Assembly (NCBI GenBank): GCA_019115085.1
Contig: DXEF01000057.1
Location: 1-51,661, forward strand
Length of the DNA: 51,661 nucleotides
Origin: Candidatus Agathobaculum pullicola
GTDB lineage: Bacteria > Bacillota > Clostridia > Oscillospirales > Butyricicoccaceae
Direction: 5' to 3'
A program made the position numbers and the translations under genes. Every line of letters begins with the position of its first letter. Positions within the stretch are counted from its first letter, which is position 1. The notes under the pieces were generated by a model. The model ran no database searches. It saw nothing but the letters and a program-made list of their open reading frames with translations, and was not told the origin of the DNA. This document shows positions 24,964 through 32,493 of the stretch, piece after piece.

Positions 24964-26405
24964 GCCTGCTCCCCTCCCTTGGTCACGCCGGTGAGAATAT
25001 AGGTGCCCTCGCCGTCCTGGCAAATGTCCAGCGGATTGCGGCCCAGCTCGCGGGCGAGAATGTCCAGCACGCGCGGACCGCAGAAGCCGCCCTGACAGCG
25101 TCCCATGCCCGCTCCGGCGCGGCGCTTGATGCCGTCGATGGAACAGGGCGGGATAGGGGAGTGAATCGCCGCGACGATCTCGCCCTCGGTGATCGTTTCA
25201 CAGCGGCAGATGACGCGGCCGTAACGCGCATCCTTGGCAATAGCGGCGGCTTTTTCTGCGTCGGACAGGTCTTTAAAGCGGATTTGCTCGCGTTGGCCGT
25301 TCCAAGCGGCCTTTTTCTCCAAAGAAAGGCCGCTCTTTTCCAACAGTTCGACGGCATACTCGCCGATGGCGGGCGCGGCGGACAGGCCGGGGGATTTGAT
25401 GCCTGCCAGATGCAGAAGATGCGGCATGCCCTTCGCGGGACGAATAATGAAATCCGCTTCGCTGGTATTGGCACGCACACCGGCGAAATTGCGAATGGAC
25501 TGACGGAAATCCACGTCCGGCACGCTCTTTCGACTGGTTTGGACAACCGAATCCATGCCGGAGCGTGTGTTTTCACGGCTGAGCGGACCTTCGACCTCCT
25601 GTGCGTTTGGGCCGACAATCAGGTTGCCGTGTACCGTCGGCGCAACCAGCACGCCCTTGCCCGCTGCGGTTGGGCACTGGAAGATGACACGGCTGACCAT
25701 GTCCCCGCTCGATTTGTCCAGCAGATAGTATTCACCGCGCGAGGGGTGCGCTTCCCATTCGGCAGCGCCCGATGCCATCGCACTGATTTCATGGCCCCAT
25801 CCGCCCGCGCAGCTGGCTACAAAGCGGCTTTCGCAGTCGCCGGAGGTGGTATGTATCAGGATGGAGTCGCCGTGCTCCTCCAAACCGGTGACTGCACTGC
25901 GCAGACGCAGTTCCACACCGTTGCGCACGGCGACCTCCGCTTGTGCGATGCACAGACCCCACGGGTCGATAATGGCAGCGGAGGGTGCATACAGCGCGGC
26001 ACACACGTTTTCCGATAAATTCGGCTCCATTTCGCGCGCCGCATCACCGTCCAGTATCTGTAGGTCGGGGACACCGTTGCGCTTGCCGTTTTCGTATAAA
26101 TGCTCCAGATGCACGCGATCTTCCGCGCTGAAGGCGACAACAAATGAGCCGATGCGTTTGTATTTGACCGAAAGCGACCGGCAAAGCTGCTCCATGATGG
26201 CAGAGCCGCGCACATTGAGCGCTGCCATCAGCGTGCCGTATGCCGGATCGTATCCCGCATGTACCACCGCGCTGTTGGCCTTGGTGGTTCCCATGGCAAC
26301 GTCGTTTTCCCGTTCCAAAACCAGTACACGCAACCGATATTGTGAAAGCGTGTAAGCCAGAGACGCGCCGATCACACCGCAGCCGATAATCGTTACATCA
26401 TACAT
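24960..26405 (-). CDS. FAD-dependent glycerol-3-phosphate dehydrogenase-like protein
   Basis: 481 residues. DAO-type FAD fold (TIIGCGVIGASLAYTLSQY at the N-terminus, LHLAGIKSPGLSAAPAIGEY near 375) followed by a C-terminal BFD-like [2Fe-2S] domain with Cys ligands in ICRCETIT and GRCQGGFCGPR. This is the GlpA layout. Probably oxidises glycerol 3-phosphate to dihydroxyacetone phosphate; a related 2-hydroxyacid substrate is possible. Start at 26405 behind GGAGGGG. An upstream in-frame TTG (26612) with a perfect SD would add a 69-residue unlike-family extension and is not used here. Confidence 0.87.
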   Translation of the reverse strand: MYDVTIIGCGVIGASLAYTLSQYRLRVLVLERENDVAMGTTKANSAVVHAGYDPAYGTLMAALNVRGSAIMEQLCRSLSVKYKRIGSFVVAFSAEDRVHLEHLYENGKRNGVPDLQILDGDAAREMEPNLSENVCAALYAPSAAIIDPWGLCIAQAEVAVRNGVELRLRSAVTGLEEHGDSILIHTTSGDCESRFVASCAGGWGHEISAMASGAAEWEAHPSRGEYYLLDKSSGDMVSRVIFQCPTAAGKGVLVAPTVHGNLIVGPNAQEVEGPLSRENTRSGMDSVVQTSRKSVPDVDFRQSIRNFAGVRANTSEADFIIRPAKGMPHLLHLAGIKSPGLSAAPAIGEYAVELLEKSGLSLEKKAAWNGQREQIRFKDLSDAEKAAAIAKDARYGRVICRCETITEGEIVAAIHSPIPPCSIDGIKRRAGAGMGRCQGGFCGPRVLDILARELGRNPLDICQDGEGTYILTGVTKGGEQA

Positions 26406-26537
26406 ACTTTCATCCCCTCCGTCATGGGTTGCAGAAATAAAAAAGCCAAAACAAACCGCTGTACAACAATTCGTGCACAGGAGCTCGCTTTGACTCATCT
26501 CTCCAAGAAAACGAAACCACTTTTCATTGATGAGTCT

Positions 26538-26566
26538 ACTATAACACAGCGTTTTTTTGATTGCAA
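26538..26566 (-). promoter_or_regulatory. Promoter of the glp-like operon
   Basis: Minus strand TTGCAA (26566-26561), 17-base spacer, TATAGT (26543-26538). Confidence 0.5.
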
Positions 26567-26791
26567 GAAAAAGATTGTGCTGGTGGTGATGATATGCGCC
26601 ATAACTCGACAAATCTGTTTATCACCTCCACTTTATTATATTCGCGTGCATTTTTCAATGGGAAAAAGTGATTTTATCATGCGGTAGAGGACGGAAGTTT
26701 TTGGGATTGAGCCGTTTACCGTATTCCGTTTATTTACTGATAAAGGATAAAACGGAAACGGGCCGGATATCGGAAAAAATATACGGCGCAA

Positions 26792-26821
26792 TCGACAAGC
26801 CCGGCAATTCTGTGGTATGAT
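26792..26821 (+). promoter_or_regulatory. Promoter of the 26878-28154 gene pair
   Basis: TCGACA (26792-26797), 18-base spacer, TATGAT (26816-26821) preceded by TGG, an extended -10 element. The ribosome binding site GGAGGTGA follows at 26864-26871. Confidence 0.5.
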
Positions 26822-26877
26822 AATAGGGCCTTGGAGAGGTGCATCCGTTGACTTACACGGCATGGAGGTGATACGGT

Positions 26878-27300
26878 GTGCATGTAATGCTCTGTTTGGA
26901 TAACAAGGACGGGATGCTGTTCAATCATCGACGGCAGAGTCAGGACCGTATTCTGCGCAGCCATATCCTATCCTTATGCGGCGCGCGGGGATTATGGCTC
27001 AATGCGTATTCCGCCGGACAGTTTACGCAGGAGGAGCACGCCCGTCTGCGGGTTGATGATCGATTTCTCGCGCTGGCTGGGGAGGGAGACTATTGTTTTG
27101 TCGAAGATCGGCGGATAGAGCCGTTTTTGGACAAGATAGAGCATATCATTCTTTTCGGCTGGAACCGTGCCTACCCGGCGGACCGGTATTTTGACCGGAC
27201 GGTACTGCGTCAGGGCTGGATCTTGCGGGAAACGGACGAATTTGTCGGTTGCTCGCACGCAAAAATCACAAAGGAAGTTTACGAAAAATGCAAAAAATGA
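26878..27300 (+). CDS. Conserved-looking 140-residue protein, unknown
   Basis: Starts at GTG 26878, six bases after GGAGGTGA (an ATG at 26887 is the alternative). Soluble, no signal or membrane segment. The N-terminus (MHVMLCLDNKDGMLFNHRRQSQDR) vaguely recalls dihydrofolate-reductase-type starts, but no catalytic motif is visible. Similar short Clostridia proteins have, I recall, been labelled ribonuclease Z without a metallo-beta-lactamase motif; I do not adopt that. Its last 13 bases overlap the nuclease gene in another frame, so the two are made together. Confidence 0.7.
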   Translation: MHVMLCLDNKDGMLFNHRRQSQDRILRSHILSLCGARGLWLNAYSAGQFTQEEHARLRVDDRFLALAGEGDYCFVEDRRIEPFLDKIEHIILFGWNRAYPADRYFDRTVLRQGWILRETDEFVGCSHAKITKEVYEKCKK

Positions 27301-28154
27301 TGAGAAAAGTGTTGCCGGTGCTGCTGTGTATGCAGTTCTTGCTCTCCGGCTGCGCAATGCTGCGACCGCAGCAGGCCGTTTCGCTGGAGGATGTTCCGGC
27401 ATACAACGGCGAGCCGTATGTGGAGATAGACGGCAACGTGCCGGATTTTCCGGAGGAGGACAAGGCGCCGCAATCGTTTGAAAGCTACGCGCCGCTGGAC
27501 TTTTTGGGACGGTGCGGCACGGCCTATGCCTGCATTTCCACCGATCTGATGCCGACCGAGGAGCGCGGCTCGATTGGACAGGTCAAGCCATCCGGCTGGC
27601 AGACGGTCAAATATGATTTTGTGGACGGAAAGTATCTGTATAACCGCTGCCATTTGATTGGATATCAACTGACGGCGGAAAATGCGAATGAGGAGAATTT
27701 GATTACCGGCACGCGATATTTAAATGTAGAGGGTATGCTCCCGTTTGAAAATCTGGTGGCAGATTACATCAAAGAGACCGGAAACCATGTATTGTACCGT
27801 GTCACACCCATCTTTGAGGGAGATAACCTCGTGGCCTCCGGCGTGCAGATGGAGGCCCTTTCGGTGGAGGACGAGGGGGATGGTATTTGCTATAACGTAT
27901 ATTGCTATAATGTGCAGCCCGGTGTGCAGATTGATTATGCAACCGGAGAGAGCCGCGAGGCGGACGCCACGCAGACGGATGGGGCGCAAGAGACACAGGA
28001 ATATGTGCTGAACACCAGTTCCAAGAAAGTCCACCTGCCGGATTGTTCCAGTGTCGTAAGCATCGGAGAAAAGAATAAACAATATTATACCGGAAGCTAC
28101 GAGGATTTGCTGGAGCAGGGGTATTCCCTTTGCGGCAACTGCTTGGGGAAATAG
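27288..28154 (+). CDS. Lipoprotein DNA/RNA non-specific endonuclease
   Basis: 288 residues. Lipoprotein signal (MRKVLPVLLCMQFLLSGC, lipobox Cys near 21). The nuclease core (about 60-205) carries RCHLIGYQLTAENANEENLITGTRYLNVEGM, the DRGH/NUC1-like beta-beta-alpha-Me region with the catalytic His in CHLIG and the metal-binding Asn. The C-terminus (VHLPDCSSV...YSLCGNC) is a small Cys module found on other secreted clostridial nucleases. Probably degrades extracellular nucleic acid for nutrients or defence. Start 27288 behind AAGGAAG. Confidence 0.88.
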   Translation: MQKMMRKVLPVLLCMQFLLSGCAMLRPQQAVSLEDVPAYNGEPYVEIDGNVPDFPEEDKAPQSFESYAPLDFLGRCGTAYACISTDLMPTEERGSIGQVKPSGWQTVKYDFVDGKYLYNRCHLIGYQLTAENANEENLITGTRYLNVEGMLPFENLVADYIKETGNHVLYRVTPIFEGDNLVASGVQMEALSVEDEGDGICYNVYCYNVQPGVQIDYATGESREADATQTDGAQETQEYVLNTSSKKVHLPDCSSVVSIGEKNKQYYTGSYEDLLEQGYSLCGNCLGK

Positions 28155-28170
28155 CAAAGGAGTCAGACGG

Positions 28171-28213
28171 AAAAAGCCGTTTCTCTGCGTCAAAGGCAGA
28201 GAAACGGCTTTTA
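28171..28213. terminator. Bidirectional terminator between convergent genes
   Basis: AAAAGCCGTTTCTCTGC and its complement form a perfect 17-bp stem with a short loop, A-run on one side and T-run on the other. Serves both the nuclease gene and the convergent CNNM-type gene. Confidence 0.92.
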
Positions 28214-28233
28214 TGGTTTGGTATATGTATTGG

Positions 28234-29496
28234 TCAGGCAGTCGGTGTCTCACAGTTTTCGTGCTCAATGATTTTGATGAGCGTGACATGCCGGTCATCG
28301 GCATCCTGTACGACAAAATCCAGATTTTTATAGGTAAGCGTTTCCCCCTGCTTGGGGATATGCTCGAGCTGATCGATCATCCAGCCGTTGACCGTAGTAT
28401 AGGTATCCGCTGCCTCGTCATTCTCATAGCCGAAGTTGGTCAGCACATCCTCGAAATCAGCGGCGCCGCGCGCCAGATATTCATGGTTTCCGGTTTTCCA
28501 GCATTGCTCGACAACACGGTCGTGCTCGTCCCAGATTTCCCCGACCAGTTCCTCCAGCACATCCTCCAGTGTCACAATGCCCAGTGTGCCGCCATACTCA
28601 TCCGCCACCACGGCGATATGCGATTTGTTTTTTTGCAGCATTTTGAGCAGCTCACCGATTTTCATGGTTTTAGCAACGAAAATCGGGGGCTTGACAATCA
28701 CGTCAATCGAGCGGTTGGAGGGGGCGACTTCGTTATAGAAGTCCTTCTCATGAATGATGCCGACGATATTGTCGATAGAATCCCGATAAACCGGCAAGCG
28801 GGAAAAGCCGGTTTCCTTAAACAGCTTGGCAATGGTTTGATTATCCGTATTCTCCGAGATGCCGACGATATTAACGCGCGGGGTAAAGATTTCCACAACC
28901 TCCACGTCGCTAAATTCAATTGCGCTGCGGATGAGGTCGCCTTCCTGCTCGTCGATACCGCCTTCGCTTTCGGCTTCATCGACCATGGTCAGCAGTTCCT
29001 CTTCCGAGATTGAGGTATCCTCCGCGGTTTTGAAAACCAGAGAAAGCAGCTTTTTCCACTGGACAAACAGAAAGTTGATCGGCGTGAGAATATAGATAAG
29101 AACCTGAATGATCGGCGCGGATAAGCGGGCAAACAGCTCCGGCGATTCCTTTGCCAAGGTTTTCGGGGAAATCTCACCGAAAATCAGCACGACAACGGTA
29201 GTGACAATGGTGGAGAGGGATGGTCCGGTTTCTTCACCCGCCCAACGGATAAACAATACCGTTGCAACCGATGCGGACGCAATGTTGACGATATTGTTGC
29301 CGATGAGGATAGTGGACAGCAATTTATCGTACTGGTCGGCGAGCCGCAGCACCAATGCCGCCCGCTTGTCGCCCTTTTCGGCAAGGCTTTTGATGCGGAT
29401 ACGGTTGAGAGAGGAAAAAGCGGTCTCCGTAGAGGAGAAAAACGCGGACATAATAAGGCAGGCGATAATGATGATAATACCTACTGATGTGTTCAT
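28234..29496 (-). CDS. CNNM/CorC (HlyC/CorC) family transporter
   Basis: 420 residues. N-terminal DUF21/CNNM membrane domain (about 1-185, SAFFSSTETAFSSLNRIRIKSLAEKGDKRA with the conserved Glu in SSTETA), a CBS-domain pair (about 205-330; VYRDSIDNIVGIIHEKDF, VVADEYGGTLGIVTLEDVLEELVGEI), and a C-terminal CorC_HlyC domain (about 340-415). Relatives include MpfA of Staphylococcus and YhdP/YqhB of Bacillus, which export or tolerate Mg2+; CBS domains bind Mg-ATP. Old label: hemolysin. A 155-base leader with a short ORF precedes it. SD AAAGGA. Confidence 0.92.
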   Translation of the reverse strand: MNTSVGIIIIIACLIMSAFFSSTETAFSSLNRIRIKSLAEKGDKRAALVLRLADQYDKLLSTILIGNNIVNIASASVATVLFIRWAGEETGPSLSTIVTTVVVLIFGEISPKTLAKESPELFARLSAPIIQVLIYILTPINFLFVQWKKLLSLVFKTAEDTSISEEELLTMVDEAESEGGIDEQEGDLIRSAIEFSDVEVVEIFTPRVNIVGISENTDNQTIAKLFKETGFSRLPVYRDSIDNIVGIIHEKDFYNEVAPSNRSIDVIVKPPIFVAKTMKIGELLKMLQKNKSHIAVVADEYGGTLGIVTLEDVLEELVGEIWDEHDRVVEQCWKTGNHEYLARGAADFEDVLTNFGYENDEAADTYTTVNGWMIDQLEHIPKQGETLTYKNLDFVVQDADDRHVTLIKIIEHENCETPTA

Positions 29497-29543
29497 GTTA
29501 TGTTCCTTTCGAAGTGTTTTTTAAAGTGCAGTCGTTATCGGCG

Positions 29544-29606
29544 CTACTCCAAAAAAACTTCGATCGGACGAAACGGTAATCGGCCCGCAGGATCAGGGTC
29601 AGACAT
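29544..29606 (-). CDS. Leader peptide ORF, 20 codons, M-S-D-P-D-P start
   Basis: Upstream ORF in the leader of the CNNM-type gene: ATG at 29606-29604, TAG at 29546-29544. The peptide starts MSDPDPAGRLPFRP and ends EVFLE. It lies about 45 bases after the predicted transcription start; AAAGGTGG (29626-29619) is its only ribosome binding site, at a rather long 12-base spacing. The acidic-Pro repeat resembles E. coli MgtL (start MEPDPTPLPR), whose EPDP stretch destabilises ribosomes at low Mg2+. Function here is inferred from likeness and position only. Confidence 0.5.
   Translation of the reverse strand: MSDPDPAGRLPFRPIEVFLE
29551..29574 (-). terminator. Candidate attenuator inside the leader ORF
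   Basis: On the minus strand TTTCG-TCCGAT-CGAAG forms a weak 5-bp stem (29573-29558, one wobble) followed at once by seven Ts (29557-29551). The CGAAG plus T-run can instead pair with AAAAAACACTTCG (29522-29510), just before the main ribosome binding site. Two exclusive folds are therefore possible. The short stem makes termination uncertain. Confidence 0.35.
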
Positions 29607-29657
29607 AGAAACAGGATACCACCTTTCTTTGTAAATCATGACAAGTTAATGCTGTAT

Positions 29658-29686
29658 ATTATACAGAGTTTAATGTATTTCGTCAA
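29658..29686 (-). promoter_or_regulatory. Promoter of the CNNM-type gene
   Basis: Minus strand TTGACG (29686-29681), 17-base spacer, perfect TATAAT (29663-29658), about 160 bases upstream of the coding start. Confidence 0.7.
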
Positions 29687-29733
29687 GATGGCCGTGCCCG
29701 GTTTGCCAGTGACAAGCGGGCGCAAGCGTGTTT

Positions 29734-31113
29734 TTATTTCAGCTTTTCGCTGTTGGCAAAGCGGAAAACGGTCATAAACAGGATTTTGATGTCCAGCAGA
29801 AACGTCCAGTTTTCAATGTAATACAGGTCGTGCTCAATGCGCCCCTGAATCGAGGTATCGCCGCGGAAACCGTTGACCTGCGCCCAGCCGGTAATGCCGG
29901 GACGCACTTGGTGCTTGACCATGTAAAGTGGGATTTCCTCCTTAAACTGATTGACAAAATAGGGGAGTTCGGGCCGTGGGCCGACCAGACTCATATCCCC
30001 TTTGAGCACATTAAAAAATTGCGGCAGCTCGTCGATGGAGAATTTGCGGATGAAAGAGCCGAATTTAGTCTTTCGGGGATCGATGTTGGTGCTCCAGCCG
30101 GTGGTTTGCTTGTCATTGACCCGCATGGAGCGGAATTTGTACATATAAAACGTCTTTTTGTTCAGTCCAACCCGTTCCTGCTTAAATAAAATAGGGCCGG
30201 GAGAGGATAGCTTGACGCCGACAACCGCAAACAGCATGAGCGGTGAAGTGACCAAAATGAGCAGCAGAGAACCGATGATGTCCATGCCGCGTTTGACAAA
30301 TGCGTTTCCGATATTATCCAGCGGGATGTGTCGGATATTGACCAGTGCGATTCCCCCGACCTCGTCGTACACCGGATGCGCAGGCATAAAACGACTGTAA
30401 AAAGGAATCAGGGAGACCTTGATGCCGTGCTTTTCACTGTTTGAAATGATACCCTGTAAATAGGAATATTCATCCGCCTCCAAAGCGATGACTACTTCAT
30501 CCGGATTAATCCGGTCGAGCACTTTGGAAAGGGCGTTGTAGTTGCCCAGATAGGAGATGCCGGGCAAGCAGTCATGCGGGGCAAGGTAGTGATCGATGGA
30601 AAAGCCCAACGTGCGGTCCTGACGGATTGCCTGATAGTAGGTGCGCGCCTGTTCGCCGCATCCGATGAGCAGCACATGCTTGAGGTTGTAGCCTTTTTCG
30701 CGGAGGGTGCGCAGGGTGCGCCGCAAAAACCAGCGCTTGACGGTGATAAACAGCGTGGCCAAAGCAAAAAAGATAAGCAGCGTCCAGCGAGAAAGGTGAA
30801 ACTCCTTGAAAACAAAGAAAAATGCCAGCATCAGTCCGAACAGGATGGCATTGCAGCGGAGCAGCAGACTGAATTCGGTTAAAAAGTTTTTGGAGCGGAA
30901 TGAATCATAGAGTCCCATCAAACTGTATAGGAACCACAGAAGAGGGATGATGCAAACGGTAGCATACAGGTAATAAGAAAGCGCAATATGGCCGGGTTCG
31001 CCCTGAAAAAGCACAAAGCGGATAAAATAGGCCAGCAGCATGCAGGGGAATAAAAGCAGCACATCGGTCAGCCCATTGATCTGGTTGAGCGTTTTTTGGT
31101 TTTCTTTGATCAC
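29734..31113 (-). CDS. Undecaprenyl-phosphate sugar phosphotransferase
   Basis: 459 residues. Polyprenyl-phosphate hexose-1-phosphate transferase of the WbaP/CpsE type: four N-terminal helices, a Rossmann-like middle domain (about 115-240, [16 protein letters not shown]), one helix (about 270-292) and a C-terminal catalytic Bac_transf domain with [33 protein letters not shown] and [12 protein letters not shown]. Adds the first sugar phosphate to undecaprenyl phosphate to start an exopolysaccharide or capsule repeat. GTG start at 31113 with GGGAGG 8 bases upstream. Divergent from a GT4 glycosyltransferase. Confidence 0.93.
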   Translation of the reverse strand: MIKENQKTLNQINGLTDVLLLFPCMLLAYFIRFVLFQGEPGHIALSYYLYATVCIIPLLWFLYSLMGLYDSFRSKNFLTEFSLLLRCNAILFGLMLAFFFVFKEFHLSRWTLLIFFALATLFITVKRWFLRRTLRTLREKGYNLKHVLLIGCGEQARTYYQAIRQDRTLGFSIDHYLAPHDCLPGISYLGNYNALSKVLDRINPDEVVIALEADEYSYLQGIISNSEKHGIKVSLIPFYSRFMPAHPVYDEVGGIALVNIRHIPLDNIGNAFVKRGMDIIGSLLLILVTSPLMLFAVVGVKLSSPGPILFKQERVGLNKKTFYMYKFRSMRVNDKQTTGWSTNIDPRKTKFGSFIRKFSIDELPQFFNVLKGDMSLVGPRPELPYFVNQFKEEIPLYMVKHQVRPGITGWAQVNGFRGDTSIQGRIEHDLYYIENWTFLLDIKILFMTVFRFANSEKLK

Positions 31114-31194
31114 CGGTCGATCCTCCCAAACAAATGGATTGTTTTTATTTTACCATATCCGACCGCAATATTCTACAGGAGAACCACTCTTAAC

Positions 31195-31223
31195 TTGACA
31201 AAAAGTGCGGTATGCGGTAATAT
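31195..31223 (+). promoter_or_regulatory. Promoter of the GT4 gene
   Basis: Perfect TTGACA (31195-31200), 17-base spacer, TAATAT (31218-31223). Confidence 0.7.
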
Positions 31224-31292
31224 TTTAAGCGAATAAAGAACAGGACGCGGGTGGGAAAAGTCGCCTGCGTTTTCTTTTGGAGGCGTGTCGTT

Positions 31293-32417
31293 ATGCGAGC
31301 AAAGGGGAAAGTGCTGTATATTGCCTCGACATTTGGACATCTCGCATCCTTTCATCAGCCATATTTGCAGTGGTTCGCTCTTCAGGGATATGAAGTGCAT
31401 GCGGCTGCGGGCGGAACAGCATGCAATTTGGCTGGAGTGAGCCGCTGCATCTCATTGCCGTTTGAAAAAAGCATGTTTTCTCCGAAAAATCTGGCCGCTG
31501 TGTGGGCGTTATATCGACTGATGCGGGCGGAGCGGTATAAAATGATAAGTCTGCATACTGCTCTGGCGGCGTTTTTTGCGCGGCTGGCGGTTGTTCCGTT
31601 AGGAAAACAAGGGCCATGTGTGCTCAATACAGTGCATGGCTATTTGTTTGATGGGAATACGCCGTGGGCCAAGCGTATGCTGCTGCTGGGCGCGGAGCGG
31701 ATGACGGCGCCGGTAACGGATTGGCTGCTGACCATGAATCGGCAGGATGCGGAAATCGCATGCAGGTATCGTCTGGGGAAAAAGCATATGCTGACAAAAG
31801 GCATGGGCGTGGATTTCACACGGTTTACGCCGCCCAAACAGAATCAGCGGGAGGAGCTGCGATTGCAGTTGGGACTCAAGCTGTCCGATCTGGTTCTGAT
31901 TTATGCGGCGGAGTTTTCCGAGAGAAAAAACCAGAGCATGCTGATAGAGGCGATGCAAAGCCTGCCCGAGCATGTCGTGCTGCTGCTGCCGGGACAGGGA
32001 AAAACGCGGGAGGCATGTCGAATGCAGGCGGGAAAAGCCGGACTGACCGATCGCATACGGTTTCCGGGATTTGTGCGGGACATGGAGAACTGGTACCGTG
32101 CATCGGACATCTGCGTGTCATCCAGCCGAATTGAGGGGTTGCCCTTCAATATGATGGAGGCAATGGCTTGCGGTCTGCCGGTGGTTGCCAGCGATATCAA
32201 AGGACATCAGGATTTGGTGTGTGATAAAGAAAATGGTTTGTTATACCCGTTTGGAGACGCGCAGGCATTTGTAAATGCGGTGCAGCGCATGCAGGATGAA
32301 AATATGCGGCAACGCATGGGAGAGGCTGCAAGGCGTTTCGTGCAGCAGTTCGGTATCACGGAGGTTTTCCCGGAATTGACATCCTTGTACGAAAAGGCGG
32401 CAAAAGACTTTCGCTGA
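31293..32417 (+). CDS. Family 4 glycosyltransferase
   Basis: 374 residues, GT-B fold. N-terminal domain opens LYIASTFGHLASFHQPYLQWF, as in capsule/EPS enzymes of the EpsD/CpsF-like group. The C-terminal donor domain has the GT4 signature SSRIEGLPFNMMEAMACGLPVVASDIKG (E-x7-E motif). Cytoplasmic; should add a sugar to the lipid-linked intermediate begun by the divergently encoded transferase. Start 31293 behind TTGGAGG; an in-frame ATG at 31251 lacks an SD. Confidence 0.92.
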   Translation: MRAKGKVLYIASTFGHLASFHQPYLQWFALQGYEVHAAAGGTACNLAGVSRCISLPFEKSMFSPKNLAAVWALYRLMRAERYKMISLHTALAAFFARLAVVPLGKQGPCVLNTVHGYLFDGNTPWAKRMLLLGAERMTAPVTDWLLTMNRQDAEIACRYRLGKKHMLTKGMGVDFTRFTPPKQNQREELRLQLGLKLSDLVLIYAAEFSERKNQSMLIEAMQSLPEHVVLLLPGQGKTREACRMQAGKAGLTDRIRFPGFVRDMENWYRASDICVSSSRIEGLPFNMMEAMACGLPVVASDIKGHQDLVCDKENGLLYPFGDAQAFVNAVQRMQDENMRQRMGEAARRFVQQFGITEVFPELTSLYEKAAKDFR

Positions 32418-32448
32418 AAAGGATTGTATTATATAATAAGGTATCAAT

Positions 32449-32476
32449 GAAAAAAACGCTGCACATGCGGCAGCGT
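32449..32476 (-). terminator. Minus-strand terminator upstream of a plus-strand gene
   Basis: ACGCTGC/GCAGCGT stem with a 7-base loop. Read on the minus strand it is followed by TTTTTTT, a textbook terminator, yet no minus-strand gene is nearby. On the plus strand it is a hairpin just before the GAAGGAGG of the next gene. Confidence 0.6.
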
Positions 32477-32493
32477 GAAGGAGGACACTAATC

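Larger units (their letters stand above)
26406..26877. other. Intergenic control region (472 bp) between divergent operons
   Basis: No confident gene. It holds a minus-strand promoter (26538-26566) with a leader of about 125 bases for the glp-like operon, and a plus-strand promoter (26792-26821). Between them are a perfect minus-strand SD GGAGGTGAT (26629-26621) without an assigned gene and an inverted repeat TTCCGTTT-N18-AAACGGAA (26724-26731 / 26750-26757), a possible operator. Base composition is markedly A+T-richer than the neighbouring genes. Confidence 0.5.

Noticed and set aside
23800-25002. 400-residue plus-strand open frame antisense to the GlpB-like gene
   Set aside because: His/Gln/Arg-rich shadow without start signals.
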